Part shown: positions 37,201 to 52,200 of the stretch, piece after piece
Numbering within the stretch: the stretch's first letter is position 1
Layout: the number at the start of each line of letters is the position of its first letter
Source of the DNA: Bemisia tabaci
Taxonomy: Eukaryota > Arthropoda > Insecta > Hemiptera > Aleyrodidae
Assembly: GCF_918797505.1 (NCBI RefSeq)
Contig: NC_092793.1
Span: forward strand, 68,815,660-68,879,659
Length of the DNA: 64,000 bases
Direction of reading: 5' to 3'
Made by a program: the position numbers and the translations under genes
Notes under the pieces: model-generated
What the model saw: the letters and a program-made list of their open reading frames with translations, nothing else
Database searches by the model: none
What the model was told of the DNA's origin: nothing

Positions 37201-40200
37201 AAATAAAATAATGACTCATTATACAAGAGAAATTTCACTTGCAGGAAACTTTTAGATGCATTACATCACAATGGCGCGAGAAGTACAATTGAGAGAGAAG
37301 GTTTTAAGTTTGTTTACAATTCAACTATGATGTAGCCACCAAGTCAGTCTATTTCTGGTGTAATTGATGGTTTTCAATATTCAGAACTCTTTTGGTTCCT
37401 TGGTTCATAAGAGCCCTACCTAAAGAACTCATCCATCAAAAAAAAGGCGCAATTAAGAAAAAAAACACAACAAGGATAGAAAATGGTGGGAATGAAATGT
37501 TTTAAGATACAAACCTGACAATGTTTGACAAATTCAGCAAATTGTCTATCTCGTTGTAAATAAAACTTATACATATCAACAGCATCACGATGTCTGGAAC
37601 AGAATTCTCCGTACGCATCTTTCAATTGTTGAGCACCTAAACCAGAAAATTGTTCTAGCAGAATATCACCAATAGATTCAATGACAGGGTTTTTCTTTTG
37701 TCTTTCTCTCAGCTGATGCAAAAATTTTAAATGAATGTTTGTTAGATCTGCTAGCCGAGGAAACATCTTTCCGATATATTGATCTGTCCATTTAAAATAT
37801 TTATGCAACCCATCCATGAAGACCTGCAATCAAAGTTAAAACTCCTGTTAATCCACGCATTAATTCACATGATAATAAAGAGGTTTCTGGGCCGGCAGTA
37901 TTTGAGTCCGATAGGCATCATGCGCAAAATGTGCCTAAATATTTCTTAGTGGAAAATGCTGAAACCTAGACAAACTTTTTTGATTGCTACTCAAATTTTA
38001 ACCAATCTTTTCATCATCACCATTTCTTTCTTCTTTTTTTTTCTTCTAATGGGTTAGTGTTTAATTTGTACAAGCACTGTGGTAAAAAGAGCTATAAAAA
38101 AGACTGGTGGGGAGCGGAGATAATTTGGCAAGAAATTTCTAGCATGGTTACCTTTGATAACACAGAACAAGAACAAATAAATTATGTTTTGAATGCAACT
38201 ATTTCAGTAATTATTCAGATGACAATTAAAAATTAAAATCGTATCCACATTAAAAGTGTTGACTAAAACTCATCGGCATTGAAAATAGGTAATTTGCATT
38301 ATTATTGATACTATAATAAGTGTATCATAGGGTTCAGTTAACAAGTTAATACATGTTATTGGTACATAGGCAAGTTATAAAATTTCTATGAGGAATTTAG
38401 AGGCAGGTTTGGCTTAGCAATTAAAAGTTAGACAGTGCAGGTAAACTTACTTTTTGCATAACTCTGAGCGTCAGGCAGTGATGTTTCTCAGTTAGGATGA
38501 ATTCGTAAATATGTTCTTGCCGTTTGATTTCCTTTTCTTTTAATTTTTTCAGTACCTGATAAGACAGAGGAAACATAAAATGATGCAGGTAAAAGAGACA
38601 TGAGGCTGTTTGGTCAACAAAGGCAATAAATGCATCAAATCGATTATCGATCACCTATGACAACAAAGTGTTATCGCCTTCGTCCAAGAATTTAGTTTTG
38701 GTTTAATTTTGTTTTCTTTCTTATTATTTTCCTCACTTGAATTAGGTTTGCTTTTATTTACTCTCTTTTTATTATGGATGACAAAACAAGTAATGTCTAA
38801 TACGGTCAATGCTTTAAAGATGGAAGTACAAACTTCCAAAATGGCAAATAGCAAATAGACAATAAAAAATTTACAGCAATTGAGAAATTGAATTGAGAAA
38901 CTGTGATCATTACATCTTGATAAAAGGATCAATTTTCAGACCTTGCGTCCGATAAATTGGCAATTGTTTACTTCCTGTTTGAAAGCGAATGTGTTGCTGT
39001 CGTCATCTGATAGCAATTGAAGATTGACTGCGGGTGCTGCCAATCCAGTACACAGATACGCAAACTGATCTACTGCGCACGACAGTCAAAAAAGTAAATA
39101 ACAGCTGACGCGAGATCTAGATGTTTTAGTTTCAACTATTGATGGCTGCAAAACGGCTCAAAAGATGAAGCCTCGGGATAATTTCATGGGGGAAAGATTT
39201 CTGTTTCAATTCAATCTTCAGAGGTTTCCAAATCCAGGCATGTCTTAGGCATGAAAAATAAATAATTTTTGTGGAATATTACATATTGTTTCCAATCTGA
39301 AAAAAATGGTTCAGTTTGATTACCTCTTTCCCTGCAGTAGGAGTCCATGAATCAGGCTCTTCATCTTGAAGACCAAGAAAAGGATCAGTCTCTAGGTCAT
39401 TTGCAGTAATATGCCCTGTAAAATATAAAGAATGGACCTCTAAACATAACATTAACTCCAAAGAGAAAAACATGTCAATTCTCTACTAAGGTTTCTACTT
39501 TAAAATAAGTCCAAAGGCAAGAAATTAAACAGCAATAGTAACCTGACAGGTTCAATGTATTTCTCCTCTTTACAAACGATTGTTTAAATTTGTTCACACT
39601 TCTATATTTAATGCTATCTACATCTTCCAGTGTGCTAAAGGCACTCATTTTCTTCAAATCATTTCCTGAAAGTTTGGGGTGAACTAAGCTTCTAGGAATT
39701 TTTTTTTGATTCCCTTCTAAAGTAAATGGCAAAAGTTAAGTATTAAAGTAAAATAAATCAAAATACCAAATATATCTAAATAAAATTGGCAGGCTCTGAT
39801 GACATAGGTATTTCGGTGGGAGAAACTGCGTTTGCTGAAAGTCTGAGCTCAGTTTCAGGCATTGCTTTGCTACGTCAACTCGACTGTTGGCTTTTGATGG
39901 GTCAGATTCAAATTATTTCTTACATTCCTTAGAAATTATTTTTTGAACTTTTTGATGAAATTGCTGATTTTTTTTTTCAACAAAGTTTTACATCAGAAAA
40001 ACTAGACTACGATCCTGGGAAATTCCTTGCCACTGCCCCATTCTGGGACAATGGATTTATAATTCAGACTTCTTCTGGAGTTACTGTCTCATACTTCCAC
40101 CTGGCATGACTAGTGCAGCGACTGCACAATGAAACTCAATATTATGCTTACCTTCGTTTATGAATTCAAAAGGAATTAAAGGGTCAGCATCAGTAAAACT

Positions 40201-43200
40201 GAAACAAAGAAATAAAAATGTAGAGGGTAATTTTACTTTGAATCGTTTTAAAATTCAAAATCTTCTCGAGTGGAATTACAAGTCTTTGCCTTATGTATTG
40301 AAAATTTAATCTTTGACAAGCTTACTTCTTCTTCCTCATACTTTTTTGAACAGTTGATGTAGAATGAGAAAGACTGTAAAATTTCTGATAAAAGAATTCT
40401 GAGCTTCGCAAACTTGTGCCACTGAGCAAACTTTCTTAAAAGACAAAGAGTATATTTCAGCTGTAAATAATAAGGAAAATGGTAAAATAATAATTTACAC
40501 CATTCTAAAACTTTGATGTCTAGATGAAAAAAAAACGGATCTTCTCGTTGCCAATTTGAAAGTCAATTGAACAAATTTGCAAAGTCTAATCTTGCGAAAG
40601 GTAAGACGTATGAAGTTCATTTGCTTTGAAATTGGAATATGTTAAAATATGCAAGTTCTTGTGATCCAAAGGTAATTAAAGATGACCAAAGAGCTATTGA
40701 AAGAGCAAGGAATTTGTAAATTCATCAAATAATCTGACCTAGACGAATTTTACAAGAAAATATTGAATTTCACAAGAAATGCAATAAGGTCACTTTGTCT
40801 AATATTGAAATATGTTGGGCTGGACAGCATTATATATTGAAAATATTAGGATGAGAGCCAATACGCTGTGATAATAAATAATTCATAAATGTTTTACTCA
40901 CATTGGGCATTTATTATGACCCAATAGGAGTAATTTTATAAACTATGTATTATCACAGCGTATTGGCTCTCATCTTAATACTTTGTCTGAGGTCTGCTTC
41001 CAAACTCACAGAACAACTCTCATAGATGAGATCATAAATATTTTCAGTTGTTTAATTAAATAGCATTTGACTATAGAATAAAATAATTGATAGGGTCATT
41101 CCATGTCAACTCAACCAGTGAATTTTCATGACCATCTTCGATTTTGATGAAACTTAGTGAGCATAATGATCCGTATGATGGTATGAAAATCCCAAAATTT
41201 CAGCTCTCTACGGCCAATAGAACCGGAGTCACAAAAGCTCATACCTATGAGCTTTCAACAGGTCTATTAAACTGAAAAAGATAGAACCCGTAACTATGAT
41301 AACATCGTGAATTTGCAAAGGGTCAGGCACTTATATTTGAAAATACTGTAGAAATTTGTCTTTACCTGGATCCATCAAGCTGATGATGACCAAAGAAAAA
41401 CTCTTTATCGTCACCTATAATTTGACTGTAAATAAGAAAAAAAGACGAAATAATAATAGATAAGCAAAGCGAATTATATGATTCAAAAAAGCTGGAGGAT
41501 TAACAATTTTATATACTAGGAATTTTAGAGGTGAGTGTTCTTCATTAAGAACCACAAGTGTTTCCTTGGTGCAAGTAGTTGTCTACCGCAACAAACAGAT
41601 GGTAAAATAAAATTCAAAAGCAGTTTAATTTCTCAGAGGTACAAAATTTCTACGAGTTTTGGGAATTCAATTGGGGTAATTGCATTTAATATACACTACG
41701 GAAATTGGTGTTGATACTGTTGGTTGGGCACCCAAGAATACACAAATAAAAGAAAATGCTGGAGGGACCGAATATTCCACGATCCAATATATGTTCTCAT
41801 TAAAAGACGATTGACACTGTGTCAACAAATTTTCAAAACACTCTTGGTTGAAAGAGTTTCAGGACAACGGAACACTATACAAGCTGCGAATTTAAGCATT
41901 GTGATAAATGTTATCTCACCTAACTTTTGCATAGAAAACAATTTGTGCGCAAAAATCATTGAAAATAACTCCTAACCAAGATATTGACACTAGTTGATGC
42001 ATACTATCAAGCTCCCTGCTCATAAAACATACCACGATCTACTAGAGTTAAATCGGGCACTAAATGTTATCGTGACAGTCTCGGCAGTATAAAAATATGA
42101 CAACCTCAAAATTGGTGCTTCCGCTCATCTGTTGCAGGTTGTTTACACTTTGAACAAAACAGGGTGGGGAAGAAACACTGCTTGATTGAGAGGCCTGCCG
42201 AAACCGTCTTCAAGCATGATTTGATTTAAGTTGACTCATTTTTTTTTGTGAACGGGAAATTCAAATTCTTTGCAATCAATGCTGAGTAAGAACAAATATA
42301 TCTTGCATAGAGCTCAAATTCAGTCATTATTATTGCAAATATTGTGTTCTCTGTAAAATTTTGATGAGAAAACATACATCATTTTGCTTAAATTCGCATC
42401 TCGGCTGGTAGTCCATTACTAGCACCAATTAAAATCCCCGAAAAATCTGTTGTCCTTTGATGGATAGATTTGCCATTACGCCAACCAGACATTTAATGCA
42501 AGTTACAAGTTTTCAGTGCAAGAAGTGACGGTGAGGCAGGCATCTTGAGATTTAGTAGTTACATGGAGGTGTACATCAGCCTTTCAATCAATGAGAATGT
42601 AGCTACAGGAAGGCATGGACACTATTTTGCCATAGATGACCCAACTTTGAACAATCTCATCGGGTCTGAAATTTCTCGCTAAGGTGTAACAATGAACGTA
42701 TCTCTGCTTGCCATCACCTAAAAATCCTCTTTATCTATTTGCTCAGCTTGTTGGTAATGTAAAGTTTGGAGTCTTCCGATCCGGTCATTCTGTTTTAATA
42801 TTAATTCCTTGCTGTCTTTACTTACTACTCTTAAAAATGGAACATTAAAACAGAACAACCAAATATCAAAAAATGTTGGTGATTCAAACCGCAGAATTTA
42901 GAAGATTCCAAAGTTTACCTAACACAACCACAGCCATTCAGTAATGTAACTTAATTACCACTGACTACTTTTTCCATTACGCATGAGCAGTATGTTTGAA
43001 AGTGTCAGACCAAACAAAAGAAAAAAATAAACACAAATAATCCACTGTTTTAAACGACCAATACAGATAGATCTGTGCTGACATTCAATTGTGAGCTTGT
43101 GGTCAACAACAAAGCAGTTTTGCCTTTTTTTTAATACATCAAATGTTGCTTGAATGACCTTTGATTTGACTGATGAGAATGTTTAGAAAATTTTTTACAA

Positions 43201-46200
43201 TGTGTATGAAGGTGACAAAAAAAAAAAAATCAAACAAAAATAAGAGTAATAAAAAAGACAAAACATAAAATAATGTAGCAGACCTACGGATACAAACACC
43301 TAACAGCAAGTGCCTCAAAAAAACAGAACATCCTTCCACAAACCGCACCATTAATTTATACATATTTAAAATTACTTGCTTGATCATTCTTACTCTTTCC
43401 GGTTTTTAGAAAGAATAAAAGCTGAGATTACCAGCTAAATAACTGAGCGACTTAAGGCCTTGAAAATTAGGCTTTCAAAACAATTTCAAAATTAGGCTTT
43501 TTAAAAGCCCACAAAAATGAAGAAAAACAGGATAAATAATTATTTTCTATTTGTTATAAAGAGCAGATCAAACTTTGGAAATTAATGTGTCATTTACAAT
43601 CACACAGCACTGAGTGTTGAAGCCAACACATTCAAATCAGAAAAGAGAGTTATCGGAGTGAAAAGCGAAGCAAGTGGCTTGAGGACACATACAAATATTT
43701 GAAATTTTTGAAGAGCGGATCAAACACTTACAGAAAAGGATAGGCAAGCACGATCAGAAACATGGAATGCATCACAGAGTATTTGATTGGATGCATCAAT
43801 TTAGTTGTATTTCCAGCCGGTTAAAGCAAATACATAAGGAAAATGCAACAGAAGGGGTACCTCCTCCATAAAAATTGATACAGACAAGTGTGGCATGAGA
43901 TATGAGAGGGAAGATTTGCCAGAAACAATTTTTGAACAAATTTTTAGGTGAAAGCAAAAGAAATAAACGAGCAACATGAAAATACTATCAGTGAACGTCA
44001 CACTCTAACAGACACTCAAAAAACTGCTTTGGATTCTGTTTTCCCTCGAGTAGAAAAATAAAAAAGTTGCGAAAGGTTTTAATTTTTCAAAGTTATGATC
44101 TCATGATAAAGAAATCGGAGCTGCAATGAAAGAGGTTAACGAGAAAAACTGCTGTGTTTAAACATGAGGAAAAGTAATGCTTAACACCTCCTCTTCTTCA
44201 AGAAAAATAAGGGTGGAAGAGGAGCATCATTATTGTTGGGAAAAAAGGATGAAAAAAAAATAACAAAAAATGTGAGAGTTAGCAATCCTTAGGTCCACTT
44301 TATTGTCCATTTTGGAGAAAATTGAAAATAACATCAATACATTTCAATGTCAAATCGGGTCCTGCCTCAGGAGGGGGGGGGGGGGGGACAGAAGCAAATA
44401 CTAGGGAGGCAAAAATTTAGCAAGTGCTAGGGAAACCAACAAACGAGTGCCTGTCAGACATAATCTCTTAATTTTGATTGACTAAGAGAAACAGGCCTTT
44501 GAAAAACTGAGATCAACGGATGTACTTACATGAAGAAAAAACAGAGAGAAGAAAAGAAGAAAAAAGTGATATATATACCGAACACAAAACAGTGATACAA
44601 ACTGGAGCTCGTTTCATTTGATGCCTGAAAATCATTTCTTTTTCATTGGTCAACTTTGACTAGAAAAATTAAAAAGACATCATAATGAGGCAGTATGAAA
44701 ATGTTTTCAAAATTTCTTTCCTCCTATAGATCTGGAGGAGATCTTTAGGAGTATGCAATCTTAATTTGTCTACTTGATGCAAATTTCATTATTAAGCTTG
44801 ATAATTATGAATTTCAACTTTTCGAAACCTCCAATTTAAACAAAGAGGGGGGGGGGGAACCCTTGATAAAATCTTGACATGGAGAGAAGAGAAAATTTCT
44901 GAAAAAACACGGAGAAACTATTTGGCAGACTAACATAAGTATCCACTAAATGAGAGGGCACTAAAGAAAGCTAGATGAAAGTTGTGTTTTAGGAGACACT
45001 AAGAGTGAGAGACGAAACAGAATGATTCTGAGTTGATGTTCAAGGGAATATGACTTACTTGACACCGAGTTTGGTGGCAACTCTTCTCCAAGGAGAGTAG
45101 CAGAGGTACGTCCTCCTAACCAACAGCAACGGTGCAGAAAGCATGCGTGCAAAGCAGTCAAATTAACAAAGCCAACATCTCAGTCAACAAGCTTATGAAA
45201 CTACAACTTTTTCTAGACTTTTTTCCCTCAAAAACTCTTCACTTATTTTCACACGGAATATTAATTCATCTGGTCAAAGATGGAAAATATGCTTTTCTTT
45301 TTTCTCTGCCAATCAATTAACCCCAATGGAAGGGGAGGATTCACACGTTCATCTTTGAATCACATGGGACAGTTAAAGTTTAAGAAAAGTTGAAACTGAT
45401 GTTAATTAATTTCAGGTGTTAAAAGGAATTTCTGCTTTGGTTTTTAACACAGAAAAAAACCTTTTATTATTTTCTATACAAGTTTCCTAATTGTTATAAA
45501 ATTACTTATGTGTTCATTTTTTACCAAGAGGTGCCATACTTCTTACAAAAGTTAGATAAATGCTTTGATTGAAACAATGATTTTTTTCGAAGGATCGTCT
45601 CTCTATCCGAGTTTCATTTTTAATATTTAAAAAATTCAAGTCTAGAAGTTTGAGACTGCACTACATCTCCATCTTACATAATCTTGTGAAGAGAGAGAAA
45701 AGCAAAAATGACTGGCTTTGCTCAAATATTTACAGTATTGTAAGGGTAAGGAAGTGTAAAAAGGAAAGCTCTTTGAAAAACTGAATTCAATTAAGCAAGT
45801 AATTAAATATTAGTAATTATCAATTCACACTAGAATTCAGATGAATTCATACATATCTGGACGGTGAAAACAGGGTGTGTGCAACTGTGCAATGTTCATT
45901 GATACTTCAGGGCAGATGCAGAACAATTAAAATTAAACTAGGGGACTACTCCTCCGACCGCTTTGCAGTCCAAACCCCTTGAGGCGCTTTGCACCTCAGG
46001 TGTTATGCATTACGCGTTACTCGAATGATTTTAAATAGTAGAGTAAGATTTTTGCTGGGTGGGGATCAATTAGCAACTATTGGGTTGTACTGTTTCTAAT
46101 TCAGAACTTTGAGAAGGTACATTAATTCCAAATAATGACTGGTGTTCTATTCAATATATTCTCCATCTTTCGATTAGGTTATACAATATCAAGCAAGGCG

Positions 46201-49200
46201 AAGTTTATGTTTCCTCTGGACCAGTTTAAAAATTAGCTCCTGGAATTGTAAAACTGAACATTCTAATCACAGAAAATTACTAGTGAATTCTTACTTGAGT
46301 GGGTTGTCATTAATTAAAAATAAGTGAGCGCTGTCTTCATTCATTTTTAGAAGCGCAGATATTCTATGCAGTCCCTTTGTAAGTCTTCACAATATTTCTG
46401 ATTTTTCCTACCTCTCTTGGTGTTTTTCTTTGCACCAGCCTACTTTTTATGTAGAGTAAACCATTTGTTCCGCTGGGAGAGAGACTGTTCTACTGAAGTT
46501 TTCCATGAAAAATTTGATGATATTTATCCAACTGAATCATTTTACAAGTTATTCAACACCAAAAAACTATTTACATTTTCTCAAAACTAGATAAAACTGT
46601 ACAGCTACAAAAGCACACAATATCATTATAATTTACAAGTCTGTTTCGGTTTCTTTCAATTTTCTATAACACTACATCATTGATCTGATGATCCTTTACA
46701 GACAGAAAGTTTTTACACTAAAAAACTAATCTTTGGTCAATAAGGTCAAACCAACTAGAAACATAACAACAGGTTGCTGTTCGGTCCTTTTCAAACATTC
46801 AATTTGGGGGTACTTTGAAATAATTTCATTTTTTTTGGTTCATGATTCTGATGCTCCAGTTTTAAGCTTTGCCTCTGAGGAAACAGGGAGAAGTGAAAAT
46901 TTTATCAGCGAGAGAAAAAAAGGGGGAAAGACAGAAATAATAAAAGAACAATGAAACCATTGTCGCTCGTTCAAATATAATTCTAGGTCCGCAAATAATA
47001 TTCACTTTGCTTAAGCATAAGTAAGCTCTGACACTTCAAAGAGGCAATTCGTTTCAAAAGCAAAAAAGGGGATTTGGGTATAAAACTCAAGGAACCTCCA
47101 TATACACCTGAAGAGAAATAATGAAGGCTCGGTAAGCTTCTCGGGTTAACCAAACGTTGGTTAAAAGCATGCTAGGGTGATCAATTACTTTAAAAAATTA
47201 ATAAGAATTTAATATATACAATATTACAAAGAAGAGATTTTGATTACCTGCTAGGTGAACTTGATTGTCCGTGCGATGGACTTCCACTTCTTGTCTTCCC
47301 TGAGCTTTTACTAAATGAAGATAAACTGACTGCTGATGGCTTTGATATGCTCTGGAAAAAAATAAAATTACCCAACTGACATGGCACAAAGAAATTGAGA
47401 AAAATTACTTAGCATTTTAGGTAGCAAGTTTGGTGAATGTAAGAATTAAATCTGCTGTCAAAAGATGTTGAAAGCTTTACAGAATACTTAGAGATCCTTA
47501 ACCTTCTTTGGTTCTATGATCATCTAGTTTTTCTGAGAAATGAGGCCACTGCCTTAAAAGCTGAGAGCAGTTTCCCTGAATGTACGTATTCACCATTTTT
47601 AATATGATTCATTATCTTTTCTAAAGGTACATGAACCTTGAAATTTGAAAAAAAGAAGATTATCCTCCCCATTTTCCGAAATGAGAGAGCAGCAACATGC
47701 TGAGAAAAATAATGATTTACCTTAGATAATTTCTGTTTATTGCAATCTACAATATGGTCTTTGCAGGAACTTTGATGAACAGTAACCAAACAATCTGAAA
47801 ATCAAATGGAGGAGTTAGGTACGAATTTACAGTCTCATGAAAAGAACAAGTGCGTAGTCAAATGAAGACAGCTTCTTGGAAAAACAAAATATGTCTTGAC
47901 TTATAAAGATCCATCCGATTTTTTTTTTTTTTTTTTTTGAAATTTTGAAAATTTATGCAGTTCAATTGCTATTACCCTACAGGAACTCGAATAAATAAAA
48001 TGTGAGCTCTGAAGCCCAACAATTGGAATTTTTTGTATTTCGACCAGACATGGATAATATTTGATGAATCGCAAGTCCACCAAATGTCATTTAAGTATGT
48101 ATTTATTTAATTCATTCTCAATTAAAATCTAATTTTTTTGACACATGGAGATGTATTCATTCATGTGCTGAATGAACCAGTCGCCAAGTTACCACTTGTT
48201 TGTAATTCCTTATCAAAATTTTACGATGGAAGCATTAAAACTTTCCGAATTCAACTCATAAGTTAGGAAATAACTCTTTTTGTCTACGTTAATTCACACT
48301 TCCCACTCACAGAAAAACCAGAGTCTACTCGGGTCAAATCAAGCACTAAACTTATTTTGGTATATTAAAGATGGGAGAATTCTCCTGTGCACTACCTGTT
48401 TTTTGACAAGATGAAACATACCTTGAAGCAAAAAAGTAAAGAAATGTGTGTGAAATCAAGCTCTAATTGTTTACCTAGCATACACATGAATTTAAAGGTT
48501 TACGCTCAATGTGGCGTTTTAAATTGCAGGCAGTTTGAATCTACTGTTTATGATGTGAACAAAGAGCTTTTACTTCTCATTTTTTAATTAATTTTGATAG
48601 TTCTTGATACATTCCTTGTTATGTGCAACAATACCTCCAAATTTTGCTGAGAAAACATGTGCTGTGGTCCTTTATTTCTTACCCTGTCTAGTGGTTCATT
48701 GAATAATTCAAATAAATTTTAGATGCCAAGATTACTGCACCACGATCTTTCAAGAAGGATGTTACAACAAGCTGATTGAGTATTTATTAATGGTGAAAAA
48801 ATAATATCATAGCACTTACTTTCGCAAAAAATAGCTGATTTGTTCGTGATAGGTTTTGAACACCAGTCACAGTTTTGAATGTGATTTGAACTACCATAAC
48901 AGACTGAAACCCACTGATGAGGTGATTTTTTTAATTTGTCCTGTTCAACATCAAAAAGGGACATTAGTAACGGAAAATACACAAAAGAGGAATATACAAC
49001 AAAATGAAATGTTAAACTATCTTACTATCAGATATGTCTATTAAAATTGTACTTATAATATGCTTCTTGAGCTCAAACATCTGGAGGAAAACATTTCTTA
49101 ACAGTTATTCTTCGTACTGTTTTAAAATCCCTTTAATGACACAGTATGCAATCTTTGCAAAGGAGCAACTCAACTGCAAATAATTTGAATGAGATGATCG

Positions 49201-52200
49201 TTGATTTGAACAAGTGGTTACTGGTGCTGTAATGAATAACAGTTTTGAAAATTTTGTTGGAAGGATTGAGTTAGTAACCTTGCTGTCAAAACGAATCTAA
49301 ATATTCACTCCGGCAGACAGAAGATGCATGCACAAGGATTGTTTAAATAAAAGTCAATATCATCAATTAGTCTGCCACATGACATGGTCATGCTAAAGAA
49401 GTACACTTTCTTTGAATTTCAAAAACAATACATTCAAAAACATTCTTACTTGGTAACATTAAAAAAATTAAGTTTCCACACAAACCTTTTTCTTCCTGAA
49501 GAACAAGCTTCCTCTTTTCCTACGTTTTTCTGAATGTTCATCATAAGCGGTGCTGAAAAATATGATTTACAGTTAAAAATAAAAAGAAACTATGCCTAAA
49601 AATTTTTTTGGCACAAAAATAGGAAATCTTATGAAAAATTTTGTGGTTCAACCTGCGCAAAATATATCAAACAAATTCATACCATAGAAATTGTGGAGAA
49701 GATAAAGTGCATCATGAAAAGAAAAATGTAAAATCCATGCTGAGAAAATTTGAATTTCTGGAGTGCATTGAGTGCATACAAAAAACACATATAATTAAGC
49801 CTGCTGTTGCATGTTTACCATTACTTCCATTTGTAGCAATACCAAGAAAGTTGCTCCTCGCAGAAAATACTTGAAAAATTATGGGTATTCCACTGTGATA
49901 TTCATCATTCTGCAATTTTGTCGACAGCATTTCTTCCCAATTTTTTCACAGTAATTTACTCATTAGGTTTAGCAGGTTGAAACAATATTTTAACCTGTAT
50001 TTTATCGCCACATAAGATGGAGGAGTTGTGTAACTGACTTGAATTGCATTTATTTTGATTGTCTATGAATAACACTAACAGATTTAGAGTAAAGGATGAA
50101 CTAGAAATGGAATGGAAAGCAAATTTGTCATGACGATAATTAATTGGGATTGAATCATGATTGTAATTGTTGAAATTATAAGCGATTTTATTATATTGGT
50201 GGATTATAATACCATTGAACATCTCGATTATTTCATGATTTGATCACATAGGCGAAATTGTTGCTTTGCGTTTCATTTCTGATTCTGTTAAAGTCTTAAA
50301 ATAAACACAGAAACATACAAATGTCACTAAAGGTGATAAAATTGATGATACAGTTTGAGTCCATTAATCTTGGGGTGTATTTAATAAATTTGGAGAAAAA
50401 AAGTAGGGATATGTAACACGTGGTTAAGAACATTAAACGATAGACCATGCGCCTGTATGCTCATACGTATCATTCTATACATGTGGAACTAAGTACTGTC
50501 CATTAACATAATTTTCTGACATATTTTTTCCGCATGAAAAATGTGTATCAATTGAATTAATTTATTATCTTTGAAAAAGAAACAATTGAGTGGGGATGGA
50601 CATTATACAAGACCATACTTCCGGTACCTTTCTTGAGTTCCACCATAAAATCTGTGCTATAGTGATTGAAGATTCAGAAAGAAGGAAGAAAATAACTCAA
50701 GCGTTCAGGAAATTTTTTAAAGGTTTTTCCTTTGGATTTGAGTGAGAAAAATTCTATACTTGGAAGATTAATGGACTCCTGCTTATGTATGGTGTGGGGA
50801 TTTCTACTCACTCGGCAAATAAAAGCTGGAAGGAGGTGCGATGCTTGCTTGGATCAATCAGTGCTGCTAACATTTCTTCCTCCGTTTCACTCTCAGTTGG
50901 AACTCCACTATTTACAATACACAACCACACAATGCAATACTAATATTACAACAACAAAAACTACAGCTACTACAACCAGCAAAATAATAAAAATGCTGTC
51001 TCAGGTGCAAGGGTGCAAGAAAACAGAAATGAAAGTTAAAAAGATGAATGTGAACCACCTGTTATGGCAAAGGAAAGGATTTTTAAAGCGTTTTTTTTTT
51101 TTGGTCAAATAACGCCTTCTGATACTTCACAGAACTCGAGAATATCTTACTGGAGAAAAGATCAGAAATATTTCGGGAACATGATTTTTATAATTAAATT
51201 CGAATGCTCCTTGATCTCTAAATTTCATTAAAAGCTCCTTTCAAAGAGATAAAAATGTATGTATATTACATACTGACACTCTTTTGATGAAAATATGGGA
51301 AACAAAATTTGAAAAAAGTTCAAAAGAAGTGAAGGAGAAAATTATCACACTATGTTTGTTAAAAAAATTAACTAAAAAAAAGAACGAATGTGACTTTATG
51401 CTATGATCAATCTGAAGTTAGGTGACGAGAAGGGCGAAAAGACCATCTGCCTCTATATATTCACTTACACGTTCTTTCATTTGAGACAGGGATAAAGAAG
51501 TTTATTTTGGTCGAGAAAACATGCTCAACTGGCCGGAGAAGTTTTTTCTTTTGTTGTGCTTATTTTTCTTCTTCTTTCGTTTTGATATACTTTCGGATTT
51601 AAGAAATTTTAGCCATTCCTTAAAATCAAAATTTAAGTCATTCTATGAACATTCCCTTCATTTACAACAATATTAAGGCAATCAAAGACTGCATAAGCTA
51701 TGATAATCTGGGATTCAGTATTAAATTTTATCAAAAAATGCATCTCATCTACCTCAAGCAATAAAGAGTCAAAATAAAAGAAAACTTAAATAAAATCGCA
51801 AATTAAAATTGGGTGCTTAGACAGACATTGCTCCACAAACAAACACAAATGAAACTAATCTCATTGGAGACAAGATGAAGAAAGCTGCTCAAATTTTTTG
51901 CCAATAAATCGCACAAAAATAAATGAAAATGACCAGTTGCTTACTTGAAAGTTTGGTGCATCAGGCCAAGAAGGTGCAGTTAGATTTGGTTTTAGAAAAA
52001 ATTTAGTAGAATGTACAAATGAAAATTGGTGATATCATACAGCAGTTGGACTTGATGAAAAACACGAATACAATAATTGTAAAATTTGAGATAGTTGACA
52101 GAACTTAACTTGCCACATTCCAGTGGTGTCATCAATCAGTATCATTATGTGACCTTTCTTCATTCGTTAGACTCACAAAGTAGGCAATGAGTGGCTTGGT

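Noticed and set aside
42040..42110. Similarity to 48315-48355 (CTACT-x-GGTTAAATC... phrases)
   Set aside because: Only short scattered matches. Too weak to call a repeat family by eye.
47198..47389. 63-codon minus ORF rich in H and Q
   Set aside because: It overlaps a real RhoGEF exon (47351-47248), but the exon phases require a different, serine-rich frame.
50732..51112. 126-codon plus-strand ORF
   Set aside because: Low-complexity AAC/ACA stretch, no domain, lies inside a RhoGEF intron.
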